This document shows, one piece after another, positions 23,741-32,475 of a stretch of DNA of 64,000 nt (positions are counted from its first letter, which is position 1; each line of letters starts with the position of its first letter). The stretch lies in the NCBI GenBank assembly GCA_018267955.1, contig JAFDXL010000007.1, forward strand, positions 140,513 through 204,512, given 5' to 3'. The stretch is from Bacteroidota bacterium. GTDB taxonomy: Bacteria > Bacteroidota > Bacteroidia > Chitinophagales > Chitinophagaceae. The position numbers were made by a program, and so were the translations under genes. The notes under the pieces were generated by a model, which was given only the letters and a program-made list of their open reading frames with translations, was not told the origin of the DNA and made no database searches.

Positions 23741-23772
23741 AAAGCTACTGTCTAGTGGCTTTGATTTTTTTT
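23741..23772 (+). terminator. Terminator after the lipoprotein gene
   Basis: Stem AAAGCTAC / GTGGCTTT (one G-T pair) with a 6-base loop, followed by GATTTTTTTTT; located 38 bases past the lipoprotein stop codon. Confidence 0.65.
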
Positions 23773-23786
23773 ACCATTACGTAGCG

Positions 23787-24259
23787 TCATAGAGTCATTT
23801 TCAGCATCGCCATATCTTTTAGCAGTACACCATCGTTATATATCGGCTCTGTATAATTTTCTAAAAAGAAATTCTCTTTAATATACGCATCTTCAAATCC
23901 GTTCTTGCGGTAAAAGTTCAGTTCTTTGATCGCTGTACCTGGGGTGCCAACCCATAATGTTTTATACCCGGCATTCGTTGCAATTTTTTGATCTCTGTTA
24001 TCAGGTAGCTACCTATGCCTGAGCCTTGCAAGGCTCAGGCGACAGCAATATTTTTTAATTCCAATTCTTCCGTGTTGATAGGATATAAAGCGAAGGCCGC
24101 AATTGCCTCGCCGCCTATCGCCCGCCTGAGAACAAATACCATCGAATCACCAATGTATTTATCGATTGCTTCTTTGGTCTCGTCCGCAAGCAATAGCAGT
24201 TCGTATGGTATCGTGTCGTCTGCACCGAGTTGTATCAGGCTATATGGTTCCTTTTCCAT
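23787..24259 (-). pseudogene. GNAT acetyltransferase pseudogene (nonsense codon plus frameshift)
   Basis: The intact N-terminal frame from the ATG at 24259 encodes an acetyltransferase start (MEKEPYSLIQLGADDTIPYE ... LRRAIGGEAIAAFALYPI) ending LELKNIAVA at a TGA (24037-24035). Past that stop the same frame continues with LQGSGIGSYLITEIKK, which is the acetyl-CoA-binding motif (Q/R-x-x-G-x-G), so the TGA is internal to the gene. At a six-A tract (minus strand, near 23983-23988) one base appears missing; in the shifted frame the protein resumes as NAGYKTLWVGTPGTA, then ELNFYRKNGFEDAYI and ends near DMAMLKMTL with a stop at 23787. Two independent lesions make this a pseudogene, unless one is a sequencing error. 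A perfect 24-bp palindrome covers the nonsense codon. Confidence 0.85.
24017..24040. repeat. Perfect 24-bp palindrome inside the GNAT pseudogene
   Basis: The half GCCTGAGCCTTG (24017-24028) is followed directly by its exact complement CAAGGCTCAGGC with no spacer. It contains the nonsense TGA (read on the minus strand) and may have arisen by a template-switch event that completed a palindrome. Confidence 0.85.
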
Positions 24260-24268
24260 CTGTAATGG

Positions 24269-24712
24269 CTATGATAAGCGTTGCATAAAGAGTAGCGGAT
24301 AAGGTTTGCCAAAGCCATCATCTTCAGATCTCGATATTGTTTTAAATCCGAAGTGATTATAAAATTGCACAGCTTGTACGTTTTGTTCGTTTACCTCAAC
24401 ACGTTGCACTTTTTGTGTTTCAATAGCGTAAGTGATCAGCTGCTTACCTACACCTTCCCCAATGGAACCAGGATGCAGAAATAGCATCTCCAGGCTATCG
24501 CCCGATACGCCGACAAAGCCAACAATATTGTTCTGTGCATCCCTTGCAACGGTAATATCGGCATCATCAAATATCTCGTGTTCCACTATCATATTTTTAA
24601 AGAAGCCGATGTCTTCTTCTTTCAAAAAATGGTGCGTAGCTCTTACGGAGGCTTCCCACACTTCCAGCAGTCGGTTATGTTCGTTCTTCGTCGGGATGTC
24701 CAGTCGATACAT
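24269..24712 (-). CDS. GNAT-family N-acetyltransferase
   Basis: A 147-residue acetyltransferase. Motif A with the acetyl-CoA loop is LEMLFLHPGSIGEGVGKQLI (G-E-G-V-G-K), and motif B is VNEQNVQAVQFYNHFGFKTI. The N-terminal half (HNRLLEVWEASVRATHHFL) matches the family that includes YiiD/YjaB-type enzymes. Substrate unknown; members acetylate amines, aminoglycosides or protein N-termini. The ATG at 24712 (MYRLDIP) was preferred to one 21 bases upstream. It lies 9 bases from the start of the broken GNAT gene on the same strand, so the two were probably a tandem operon. Confidence 0.85.
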   Translation of the reverse strand: MYRLDIPTKNEHNRLLEVWEASVRATHHFLKEEDIGFFKNMIVEHEIFDDADITVARDAQNNIVGFVGVSGDSLEMLFLHPGSIGEGVGKQLITYAIETQKVQRVEVNEQNVQAVQFYNHFGFKTISRSEDDGFGKPYPLLFMQRLS

Positions 24713-24854
24713 TGCTAATTCTTTATAGTGCAAAAATGGATTATGCTAATCTCCCGCATTGTCTGGGAGCAGACAAATCGTGTTAATGTTCAGAAAGATT
24801 TACATACCGTTTGTTAACGACTGCTATTTCGTAGCGCCTGCGTCTTAATTTACT

Positions 24855-24862
24855 TATATTTG
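24855..24862 (+). promoter_or_regulatory. -7 promoter element (TATATTTG) for the GAF kinase gene
   Basis: TATATTTG matches the Bacteroidota -7 consensus TAnnTTTG, 31 bases before the start codon. No TTG is found at the ideal -33 distance, so the call rests on the -7 box alone. Confidence 0.4.
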
Positions 24863-24893
24863 TCATGACAAGTCTTAACCTTAGTTTTCTGAA

Positions 24894-26165
24894 ATGGTTG
24901 CCACGGGTGTAGAAACCGGTTTATTAAGCATGGAGCTGTTGGTAAATACAGTGCAGCAGCTCTCCATGGCTCGTGATCTTGAATCCGTGATGCGCATTGT
25001 GCGTAAAGTAGCGCGGGAGCTTACAAGCGCAGATGGGGCTACCTTTGTACTCCGGGAAGATCAATTTTGTTTTTATGCAGATGAAGATGCTATAAGCCCC
25101 TTGTGGAAAGGTAGCAGGTTCCCGATAAATATATGCGTAAGTGGCTGGGCAATGCTCAACAAGAAGCCGGCAATTATTGAAGATATCTATAATGATCCGC
25201 GTGTGCCGGTAGATGCGTATCGCCCAACGTTTGTAAAAAGTTTGCTCACCGTACCCATCCGCACTATTGATCCCATAGGGTCTATTGGTTGTTATTGGGC
25301 CAACAAACGGATGCCTTCTGCCGAGGAGGTATCTCTGCTGCAGGCACTGGCAGATATAACAGCGGTTTCCATAGAGAATATTATGGTGCGCAATACCCTG
25401 GAGGAAAAGGTAATGGAACGTACGCGCGAACTTGCTGAATCGCTGGAGCGGGAAAAAATGCTGAGCGAAAAGAAGAGTACATTTCTGTCTGCGGCCTCTC
25501 ACGAATTTCGTACTCCGTTATCCACTATATTGTCAAGCGTTTCACTGGCAGAGCAATATAAAGATGAAGAACAGCTCGATAAACGACAGAAACATTTTGA
25601 CCGCATCAAGTCCGCGGTTAAAGGGTTGATGGATATTCAGAACGAGTTTTTATCGGTCGACCAGTTGGAGCAAGGAAAGGTGGAGACAACGAAAGAAGTA
25701 TTCAATATTGAAAAGTTTTTGCAGGAGGTTGCAGAAAGCCTCGACGGTTTGCGTAAAGCCGGACAGCATTTCCGCATTGCTCATAATGGCGATAACATTG
25801 TAATGCTCGATAAGAAGATATTACGAAATGTGATAGTCAATCTTTTGAGCAACGCCATTAAATATTCCAATAAAGATATTGTTCTCAACTCTTCGGTATC
25901 TGATCATGAAATAAGGATCGTGGTGAAAGATTCAGGCATCGGCATACCTAAAGAACAGCAGGCCGATGTTTTCGGGAAGTACTTTAGGGCAAGCAATGCT
26001 CGGGAAATAAAAGGCACCGGCCTAGGCCTGAATATTGTAAAGCATTACGTAGATCTGCTGGAAGGTACTATAGAATTTGAGAGCGAAGAGAATGTAGGTA
26101 CTACCTTCACAATCGCGATACCTGATCATCTCCATAAAACGGAAATTCCTTCATCGGCCTTATAG
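24894..26165 (+). CDS. Soluble GAF-domain sensor histidine kinase
   Basis: A 423-residue kinase without membrane segments. A GAF domain (about 25-165: SVMRIVRKVARELTSADGAT, FPINICVSGWAMLNKKPAII, FVKSLLTVPI) leads through a coiled coil (MERTRELAESLEREKML) to HisKA with H203 in LSAASHEFRTPLSTI and a HATPase domain with N-box VIVNLLSNAIKYSN, G1 VVKDSGIGIP and G2 GTGLGLNIVKHY. It should sense an intracellular small molecule, redox state or light; no chromophore cysteine can be assigned with confidence. No response regulator lies beside it, so it is an orphan kinase. Confidence 0.9.
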   Translation: MVATGVETGLLSMELLVNTVQQLSMARDLESVMRIVRKVARELTSADGATFVLREDQFCFYADEDAISPLWKGSRFPINICVSGWAMLNKKPAIIEDIYNDPRVPVDAYRPTFVKSLLTVPIRTIDPIGSIGCYWANKRMPSAEEVSLLQALADITAVSIENIMVRNTLEEKVMERTRELAESLEREKMLSEKKSTFLSAASHEFRTPLSTILSSVSLAEQYKDEEQLDKRQKHFDRIKSAVKGLMDIQNEFLSVDQLEQGKVETTKEVFNIEKFLQEVAESLDGLRKAGQHFRIAHNGDNIVMLDKKILRNVIVNLLSNAIKYSNKDIVLNSSVSDHEIRIVVKDSGIGIPKEQQADVFGKYFRASNAREIKGTGLGLNIVKHYVDLLEGTIEFESEENVGTTFTIAIPDHLHKTEIPSSAL

Positions 26166-26209
26166 CGGTATCGTAACATATCCTAAATTGCAGGCTCAAA
26201 TATAAAGTC

Positions 26210-26662
26210 ATGAGCCAGAAGATCATCAGGAACGAAATCATCATCAATGCCCCCGCAGAAAGGGTTTGGAAAACGCTTACAGATGCCGAAGAAACCAAAA
26301 AGTATATGTATGGCTGTGGCGCCATATCAGACTGGGAACCGGGTAGCGCATTATTATGGAAAGGTGTTTTTGACGGTCAGGAATTGGTAGCTGTAAAAGG
26401 TACGGTTGTAGATATAGTACCGGGCAGCTACCTGGCATATACCACGTTCGATCCTAATAACACAGCTATAGCAGATATACCTGAAAACTATCTCACCGTT
26501 ACCTACACACTTTCAGAAGCTCCCGGTGGTACTTTACTGGTAGTAACACAAGGCGACTATAGCGCTGTTGCCGAAGGCGATAAGAGATACAACGATGCCG
26601 TTAACGCAGGCGGATGGAGTAGTATACTGTCGGAGATAAAAAAGGTGGCCGAAGAAGTTTAG
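26210..26662 (+). CDS. SRPBCC (AHSA1/START-like) domain protein
   Basis: A 150-residue single-domain protein of the Bet v1/START-like fold. Signature segments are IIRNEIIINAPAERVWKTLT at the N-terminus, TKKYMYGCGAISDWEPGSAL, and the ending TLLVVTQGDYS followed by the long C-terminal helix NDAVNAGGWSSILSEIKKVA. The family (AHSA1-like) binds hydrophobic ligands or Hsp90-type partners; in bacteria the function is usually unknown. It lies 44 bases after the GAF kinase and may be transcribed with it. Confidence 0.88.
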   Translation: MSQKIIRNEIIINAPAERVWKTLTDAEETKKYMYGCGAISDWEPGSALLWKGVFDGQELVAVKGTVVDIVPGSYLAYTTFDPNNTAIADIPENYLTVTYTLSEAPGGTLLVVTQGDYSAVAEGDKRYNDAVNAGGWSSILSEIKKVAEEV

Positions 26663-26715
26663 GGTAGTTTTACTTTTATTCTTTTATTTAGCTGGCGTAC
26701 ATAGCGGCCTATAGC

Positions 26716-26732
26716 CACTATTATCAATAGTG
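26716..26732. terminator. Weak hairpin between convergent genes
   Basis: CACTATT-ATC-AATAGTG, a perfect 7-bp stem in the gap between the convergent SRPBCC and DUF922 genes. It is AT-rich and the following T tract is interrupted, so a terminator role is tentative. A TTTGT-type simple repeat follows at about 26740-26763. Confidence 0.35.
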
Positions 26733-26796
26733 TTATCATTATTTGTTTTGTTTGTTTTGTTTGGATTTGATCCTGGAACTTGATTGCTGTTATGTC

Positions 26797-27375
26797 TTAG
26801 AAACGGGGAATGTCAGGAAGGGTTTGCGTAGTCATGCAGGTAGCGATCAGTTGATTCCATTTGTCTTGCTGCTCATATTTGCGGCTATGGCTGGTTTGCT
26901 CATCATAGGCTGATTGCACATTCCTTAATCTGATCGATAAAGTGCGGAATATACTGTCGGCCTGGTAAGCTATCCTGCCCGGTGTGTATTTAAAGGTATT
27001 CATCTCACGGGTTATCTCCGCGGCAGCTATACGGGCTATATTATAATGTGTTTGCTCATGTTGCAGTACATGTGCGCTTTCGTCTGCATTACAGGTGCTC
27101 AGGAATTTTTTATCAACCCACGACCTGCCCGGCATAAAATAGCAGGTAGCATGAAACTTAGGTATCGTTCCGTCGCTGGCAATTGTTACACTGTCTAATT
27201 CTATCCTCGAGTGGGTAAGTGCAACAGATAGTCCCGACGAGGCCGGCGCACCCTGGTAATCATCCCAGGTAAGCGGGCGATCTTCAATTATTACTCTTTC
27301 GTCTTTGTGGGTAAAAGACATGCACATGGTGCATGCGGTAATCAGCAGCAGCATCATTCTTCTCATACTATACAA
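26797..27375 (-). CDS. DUF922-type exported protein with HExxH metalloprotease motif
   Basis: A 192-residue protein with an N-terminal signal/anchor (MRRMMLLLITACTMCMSF). The mature part has the DUF922 layout: RPLTWDDYQGAP near the start, GRSWVDKKFLSTCNADES, then H106-E-Q-T-H110 in HVLQHEQTHYNIARIAA, a zinc-protease-like motif, followed by AYQADSIFRTL and later YDEQTSHSRKYEQQDKWNQL. The second HEQTH-like segment (EQTSH) and downstream His match the family. It likely acts in the periplasm; substrate unknown. It stands alone between convergent and divergent neighbours. Confidence 0.8.
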   Translation of the reverse strand: MYSMRRMMLLLITACTMCMSFTHKDERVIIEDRPLTWDDYQGAPASSGLSVALTHSRIELDSVTIASDGTIPKFHATCYFMPGRSWVDKKFLSTCNADESAHVLQHEQTHYNIARIAAAEITREMNTFKYTPGRIAYQADSIFRTLSIRLRNVQSAYDEQTSHSRKYEQQDKWNQLIATCMTTQTLPDIPRF

Positions 27376-27495
27376 ATATAATAATCTATCTATTAAAAAA
27401 CTGTTAACTGAGCAAGATCACCAAATGGGTCAATATCAAGCTCCGTGCTGATCTTAGTCAGTTATTATTGGCTGGTTTTGTGTTTGTTTTGCGGT

Positions 27496-28317
27496 ATGTC
27501 AACCAATGAAACAAAATCAGCTAAGCTTGCATTTATAGCCGGTGCCACAGGCGGAATGGGCTCTCAATTTGCTAAACAATTGGCTTCCAGGCAGTACGAC
27601 CTGCTGCTGGCAGATATGGACCTGGAGAAACTGCGTGCCTTTGCCACAAACATCGAAGAAGAATATAAGGTAAGCGTTCATTGTGTAGAGGCTAATCTTA
27701 CAAATGAAGCATCTATTGCTAAACTGGCTGTGTTGCTGGCTACTTACGATAAGATAGATATGTTTGTCTATGCTGCGGGCTATGGTGAGAAGCGTTTGTT
27801 TAAGGATGAAACGCCTCAGTTCTCCATGAATATGATCAGCATACACGTGCTGGCTGCGGTGCAGTTGATACACGCAGTATTGCCGGCCATGTTACAGCGC
27901 AAGGCTGGTAATATCATTGTGTTGTCTTCATTGGCATCGTTTATACCTGCTCCCGGCAGCAGTATTTATTCGGCTTCCAAAGCATTTCTGAATGTATTCC
28001 TCGAGTCGCTGCATATGGAGGTGCGCAGGGAAGGCGTGCATGTTCAAAGCCTTTGCCCAGGATTAACACATACAGGCTTTCACAGTCAGCAGGATATATC
28101 CCGTTTTGAGGGCATAGACGGCATAGATCTTTGGATGGAAGCGGATGAAGTGATAAAAACCTCGCTCGATCAGGTAGGTAATGGTACAGTTGTATGCATA
28201 CCCGGCTGGGTAAATAAGACCATCAAACATGCAATACCTGCGGTGCCACGCAAAAGCTATTATGCGCTTGCTGAAAGATTTGCAGAGGTAAATGAAGAAA
28301 AAAATACCGTTCATTAA
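27496..28317 (+). CDS. Short-chain dehydrogenase/reductase
   Basis: A 273-residue Rossmann-fold oxidoreductase. The nucleotide motif is AGATGGMGSQFAKQLA with LLLADMDLEKLRAFATNI after it, the catalytic tetrad has Ser in NIIVLSSLASF and Tyr/Lys in YSASKAFLNVF, and VQSLCPGLTHTGFH closes the core. The C-terminal extension resembles the DltE/YqjQ-like 'classical extended' SDRs (uncharacterised ketoreductases). NAD(P) preference and substrate cannot be told. The ATG at 27496 is preferred over a GTG 51 bases upstream whose product would begin with an unusual hydrophobic stretch. Confidence 0.88.
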   Translation: MSTNETKSAKLAFIAGATGGMGSQFAKQLASRQYDLLLADMDLEKLRAFATNIEEEYKVSVHCVEANLTNEASIAKLAVLLATYDKIDMFVYAAGYGEKRLFKDETPQFSMNMISIHVLAAVQLIHAVLPAMLQRKAGNIIVLSSLASFIPAPGSSIYSASKAFLNVFLESLHMEVRREGVHVQSLCPGLTHTGFHSQQDISRFEGIDGIDLWMEADEVIKTSLDQVGNGTVVCIPGWVNKTIKHAIPAVPRKSYYALAERFAEVNEEKNTVH

Positions 28318-28400
28318 GTTTTTAGGCATTTAGTTAATAAAAGGTTTTGAAAAATGAGTTTTGATTATATATTGTAATCAATCCAAGCAACCTTTTTATT

Positions 28401-29009
28401 ATGTATAAACTAATATCAGCTTCTTCAATCTTAATTTTTTTGTTGTTCCTGCTGCCTGCATGTAATAAGTCGGCCACAACAACCAGTCCATCTTCCAATA
28501 ACAGTTCTGGTAGCAGCTCCAATAATAATAACGGGGGAAATAATAACAATGGCAATAACGGGGGTAATACAACACCTACTTATGGCTTTTCCGTTAAAAT
28601 AGATGGTGTGTTGTATACAGCTAGTTTTTATCATATCGATAAACGGAAAGATATTACCGGGCAAGATATGTTCACACTTGCTGCCAGGATACCGTACAAA
28701 GGCCAGACACTTTTTTCGGCCACTCTGGATAAGTATGGAAAAGTAAAAACTTATAGAGGAGGTATTTACGGAGATACGATTACATCGTGTCAGTTGGGTA
28801 ACGAGATTGATTCTTCTATCTATACACCCTCAGGAGGCTTTTACTATGTTAATGGTAATGATGTTTTCAATATTACATTTGACAACGGCACCTATGTTAG
28901 CGGTACGTTTTACGGCACTTACTACAAGGATACCATGTATAATGGTTATTATGTGAAGCCAGTCGACTCTGTTAAGGTTACAGAGGGTAAGTTTACCATC
29001 AAGTATTAA
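28401..29009 (+). CDS. Lipoprotein with Asn/Gly/Ser-rich linker
   Basis: A 202-residue protein with a lipoprotein signal (MYKLISASSILIFLLFLLPAC, lipobox PAC), then a low-complexity linker (residues ~22-60) of S, N, G and T, mostly (N)n(G)n, and a globular beta-rich domain from about residue 62 (YGFSVKIDGVLYTASFYHID ... FTLAARIPYKG ... KVTEGKFTIKY). The linker DNA is made of AAT/GGT-type codon runs and will vary between strains. The domain resembles the uncharacterised beta-sandwich lipoprotein domains common in Bacteroidota; I do not recognise it. A strong terminator follows. Confidence 0.7.
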   Translation: MYKLISASSILIFLLFLLPACNKSATTTSPSSNNSSGSSSNNNNGGNNNNGNNGGNTTPTYGFSVKIDGVLYTASFYHIDKRKDITGQDMFTLAARIPYKGQTLFSATLDKYGKVKTYRGGIYGDTITSCQLGNEIDSSIYTPSGGFYYVNGNDVFNITFDNGTYVSGTFYGTYYKDTMYNGYYVKPVDSVKVTEGKFTIKY

Positions 29010-29017
29010 GCATAATA

Positions 29018-29044
29018 CAAAAGCCCGCAATTTGCGGGCTTTTG
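29018..29044. terminator. Bidirectional terminator
   Basis: Stem CAAAAGCCCGCA / TGCGGGCTTTTG with a 3-base loop, between the convergent lipoprotein and M16 peptidase genes. Confidence 0.85.
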
Positions 29045-29064
29045 TGCTTTATAGAACTGTTCTG

Positions 29065-31812
29065 TTACTCTTTTTTAGTAAAATCACCTGCGTATATCAG
29101 TACCATCTTATCAGGGTTGATATACTTCTTCATTACATCATTGATCTCTTTCACATTCAGTGCTTTTGCCTTTGTTTCCATATTGCTGAAGAAGGTCAGG
29201 TCTTTACCATTATACATATAGCTGTTAAGGATAGATACCAGTGAGTTATTATCATCCAGTGTAAGCTTTCTTTGTTGCAGCCAGCTTTGCAGAGAGGCCT
29301 TCCATTCTTCATCGGTAAAGCCTTTTGCCAATGCTTTCTTTATTTCTTCATCAAGTGCAGTATTTAATTTGTCTTTGTAGATAGGATTAAATATCGCGTA
29401 CACGCCCCATGCGCCCGATGGGTACTTGTATTCTGCGCTATAGTAAGAGCCTGCGCCGTAACTCATACCTTCTGATTCCCTTAATCTTTGTGGTATACGG
29501 GAAGACAGGAAGGCGCCACCGCCCAGCATTTCATTGGCCATAGTCAGCGGAACGAAATCAGGATCTTTCTGGGTAAGATTAATGTTGATAGCCCCTTGCA
29601 GCATAGCGTTGGTCTTGTCATTGATCTGCACCACTTCTGTGCCGCCTTTAATATCAAAGTATTTCTCTTCAATATCAGTGAACGGTGTTTTTGCATTCCA
29701 GTTGCTGTACGATTTGCCTAGTTCATTCTTCACATCATTAACATCCAGCCCGCCAACAAAGCTTGCATACGCACTGCCTGCGCCGTAGAAATCGTTGTAG
29801 AATGCTTTGATATCATCTAATGTTACATTCTTTATAGCTTCCAGTTGTTCTTCTGATGTTTGCGGATAATAAGGGTGCGATTTAGGATACAGGTTTGTAC
29901 GTTTTTGCAGCCTTTCACCTGCTACACTGCTTGGGTCAGACATGCTCGATTCCAGGTCGGCCTTGGCATCCAGTATCAGTTTGTCAAACTCCTTGGCATC
30001 GAAAGATGGATGCAGCAGCATGTCCTGCAGCAGGTCCATCGCTTTGCTAAAATGCTCTTTATCTGTATTGACGATTGCATACAGCGTGTTGGTAGATCCG
30101 TAGAAATATACACTTGTCTTATTTTTGTCCAGTTCATCTGCAATATCCTTGCGTGATCTTGTTTTAGTACCGTATTTCAGCATCCTCGATGCCAGGTAGG
30201 CGATGGTATTCTTACCGGTCAGCGATTTTTCATTGCCCATTTTAAACATAATGGTGCCGAATATCTTATCGCCCTTGGCTGGCTTATGCAGTATGGCATA
30301 TTTCATCCCGTTAGACAATTGCCCGTAAACGGTCTTCGCTTTGATATTCTCTATAGTAGGTTCAAAAGTTTCGGTCATTTCCTTTACTTCCTTGCCTTTA
30401 TAGTCGCCGGTCAGTGCCGCGATATCTGGTGTAGTACCTACTTTTACCCTTTCCGGTGTCTTATCTGGCACAAACTCACCCCAAGTACGGTTGCTGGCTT
30501 TGTAGTATTTCTTTGCGGCATTTACATCAGCCAGTGTCAGGTTTTCGATCCTGTCACGGTTGATGAACCATAGCTTGTAGCTGCCTGTACCAATAACATT
30601 GGCCAGGTTTACACCAAAGTAGATCGTGTTATTATACAGGTTTTCCATGTTTTTGGTCAGTGCATTTTTCGCCCTGTCCAGTTGTTCCTGTGTAATGGTC
30701 ATCGTATCAAGCGCATCCATTGTTTTCAGTAAGGTACGGCGTGCGTCCTTCAGGCTTTTATCGTTGGGTACTTCTACGCTGTAGTAGCTAAAGCCGGGAT
30801 CATGCAGCGCCATGCTATATCCATATACTTTGGTCGCCTTTTTAGTTTCTACCAGCGATTTGTATAATATACCCGATGGCTCATTGGTAAGGATGGAGAT
30901 AAGCGCCTGGTTGGCAGAGTAGTCCTTATCGGCAAAGCATGGTGTATGGTAGCCCATGCCTATATATTGTATATCACCGTTGCGACGCAGTTGTACTGTG
31001 CGTTCGCCATCTTGCTGTGGTTCTATAGTATAGTCGGGCTGCAACACGCGTGTAGGCTTAGGTATCACGCTAAAATATTGATTGATCCATTGCAGGGTCT
31101 TTTCTTTATCGAATTTACCTGCCACTATCAGGGTTGCATTATCAGGCTGGTAGTATTTCTGATAGAATACTTTCAGGTTAGATGCAGGTACTTTTTCAAT
31201 ATCCTCCTTGCTGCCGATGGTAGATTTACCGTAGTTATGCCACAGGTACATGGTAGAAAGGATGCGCTCTTCCAATATCTGGTCAGGGTAATTTTCGCCC
31301 GATTCAAATTCGTTACGCACTACAGAGAATTCCTTGGCAAGGTCTTCTGCAGATATCCTCGAATTCACCATGCGGTCTGCTTCCATGTCCAGGGCCCATT
31401 TCAGGTTGTCATCGGTGGCAGGCAGTATTTCATAGTAGTTGGTACGGTCATACCAGGTTGTTCCGTTGGCTTCCGCACCTTTGTCTGCTATAGCCTTTTT
31501 AATTTCCTTTATTCTCTGGGTTCCTTTAAAGAGCATGTGCTCCAGCAGGTGGGCCATGCCGGTTTCTCCATAACCTTCCTGTCTCGATCCCACATTGTAC
31601 ACAATGTTTACCAGTACATTGTTTTGTGTGGCATCCGGTATCAGCAGTACTTTTAAGCCGTTGTTAAGTTTATACTCGTTGATGTTCTCAACGCGTGTCA
31701 CAAAGGTAGGTCCGGTGGTGGCCGCTTTTTTGGCCGCGACATTTGTCTTTTTTGCTTGCCCGTAGGTCAATACACTACTACCAAGCAGCAGTGCAAGCAG
31801 GATGTGTCTCAT
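29065..31812 (-). CDS. M16 family zinc metallopeptidase (pitrilysin/insulinase-like)
   Basis: A 915-residue, two-lobed peptidase with a signal peptide (MRHILLALLLGSSVLTYGQA). The inverted zinc motif is H88-L-L-E-H92 in GMAHLLEHMLFKGT, with the distal Glu expected in the SVVRNEFESGENY segment. The N-terminal lobe ends about residue 470; the second lobe (from about 500, GQLSNGMKYAILHKPAKG) lacks the HxxEH motif, as in other pitrilysin-type single-chain enzymes. These enzymes degrade short peptides, probably in the periplasm here. It is monocistronic and convergent with the preceding lipoprotein. Confidence 0.93.
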   Translation of the reverse strand: MRHILLALLLGSSVLTYGQAKKTNVAAKKAATTGPTFVTRVENINEYKLNNGLKVLLIPDATQNNVLVNIVYNVGSRQEGYGETGMAHLLEHMLFKGTQRIKEIKKAIADKGAEANGTTWYDRTNYYEILPATDDNLKWALDMEADRMVNSRISAEDLAKEFSVVRNEFESGENYPDQILEERILSTMYLWHNYGKSTIGSKEDIEKVPASNLKVFYQKYYQPDNATLIVAGKFDKEKTLQWINQYFSVIPKPTRVLQPDYTIEPQQDGERTVQLRRNGDIQYIGMGYHTPCFADKDYSANQALISILTNEPSGILYKSLVETKKATKVYGYSMALHDPGFSYYSVEVPNDKSLKDARRTLLKTMDALDTMTITQEQLDRAKNALTKNMENLYNNTIYFGVNLANVIGTGSYKLWFINRDRIENLTLADVNAAKKYYKASNRTWGEFVPDKTPERVKVGTTPDIAALTGDYKGKEVKEMTETFEPTIENIKAKTVYGQLSNGMKYAILHKPAKGDKIFGTIMFKMGNEKSLTGKNTIAYLASRMLKYGTKTRSRKDIADELDKNKTSVYFYGSTNTLYAIVNTDKEHFSKAMDLLQDMLLHPSFDAKEFDKLILDAKADLESSMSDPSSVAGERLQKRTNLYPKSHPYYPQTSEEQLEAIKNVTLDDIKAFYNDFYGAGSAYASFVGGLDVNDVKNELGKSYSNWNAKTPFTDIEEKYFDIKGGTEVVQINDKTNAMLQGAININLTQKDPDFVPLTMANEMLGGGAFLSSRIPQRLRESEGMSYGAGSYYSAEYKYPSGAWGVYAIFNPIYKDKLNTALDEEIKKALAKGFTDEEWKASLQSWLQQRKLTLDDNNSLVSILNSYMYNGKDLTFFSNMETKAKALNVKEINDVMKKYINPDKMVLIYAGDFTKKE

Positions 31813-31918
31813 AAAGGAAAGTATTTTGGGATTATAAATATAATATCCTCTTAACGTATCTGCAAGCTTTTGCCGGATGCCCGAATGTTAAATAATTCAG
31901 AAAGCCCGCTAAGCTTGA

Positions 31919-31926
31919 TATATTTG
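31919..31926 (+). promoter_or_regulatory. -7 promoter element (TATATTTG)
   Basis: TATATTTG matches TAnnTTTG, 17 bases before the ATG of the next gene; no good -33 TTG is present. Confidence 0.4.
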
Positions 31927-31943
31927 GTGTGTAAACGATTCTG

Positions 31944-32420
31944 ATGAATTATACCGTTACCGGCGATCACAACAGGCACTTCACATTGCTGCACAATGAA
32001 GATGTATTGGGCACGCTCGATTACAGTGGCACATTCAAGGTGGGCGTTACGCTTACCATTGGCGGCGACGAATACAGGCTGGGGCCGCACGATATATGGG
32101 CAACATCATATCACGTGGTCAATGGCAGCGATGTGATCGCTGATCTGAAATTAAGCTGGGGTGGCAGCCATGTAATAGAGCTGGGCGGGACGAAATATCG
32201 CTTTAGCGCAGATTTCTGGAACCGCATATACACTTTGTATAGCAGTGACGAGCAGCAGATGGCGGTAATGAATAGCGAGTTTAACTGGTCTTCGCTCAGC
32301 CTTCTCTATAAGATCGAGACCAACGACTACTACCCGGAGGCTAACAATGTATTACTCTTGTTGATATTGATATATTGCTGCAACCACATGAAGCGGCACG
32401 TAGCTACAGAACCGGTTTAA
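31944..32420 (+). CDS. Hypothetical protein, LURP1/tubby-like beta fold possible
   Basis: A 158-residue protein without signal peptide. The pattern of short alternating strands (HFTLLHNEDVLGTLDYSG, KVGVTLTIGGDEYRLGPHDI, SDVIADLKLSW, VIELGGTKYRFS) is like that of LURP-one/phospholipid-scramblase-type beta barrels; a C-terminal hydrophobic helix (VLLLLILIYCCNHMK) could be a membrane anchor, as in those proteins. This is an impression of the pattern, not a confirmed family. It is a single gene between the divergent M16 peptidase and a small lipoprotein. Confidence 0.6.
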   Translation: MNYTVTGDHNRHFTLLHNEDVLGTLDYSGTFKVGVTLTIGGDEYRLGPHDIWATSYHVVNGSDVIADLKLSWGGSHVIELGGTKYRFSADFWNRIYTLYSSDEQQMAVMNSEFNWSSLSLLYKIETNDYYPEANNVLLLLILIYCCNHMKRHVATEPV

Positions 32421-32475
32421 TACATTTATTGATTGGCATCGTTTATGCAATACTAAATACAGATAAATTGATCTA

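Noticed and set aside
26740..26763. TTTGT simple repeat
   Set aside because: A short microsatellite between convergent genes; no evidence of function beyond possible length variation.
28431..28664. Antisense frames opposite the Asn/Gly-rich lipoprotein linker
   Set aside because: The linker has low complexity and generates open frames on the other strand; no signal of a gene.
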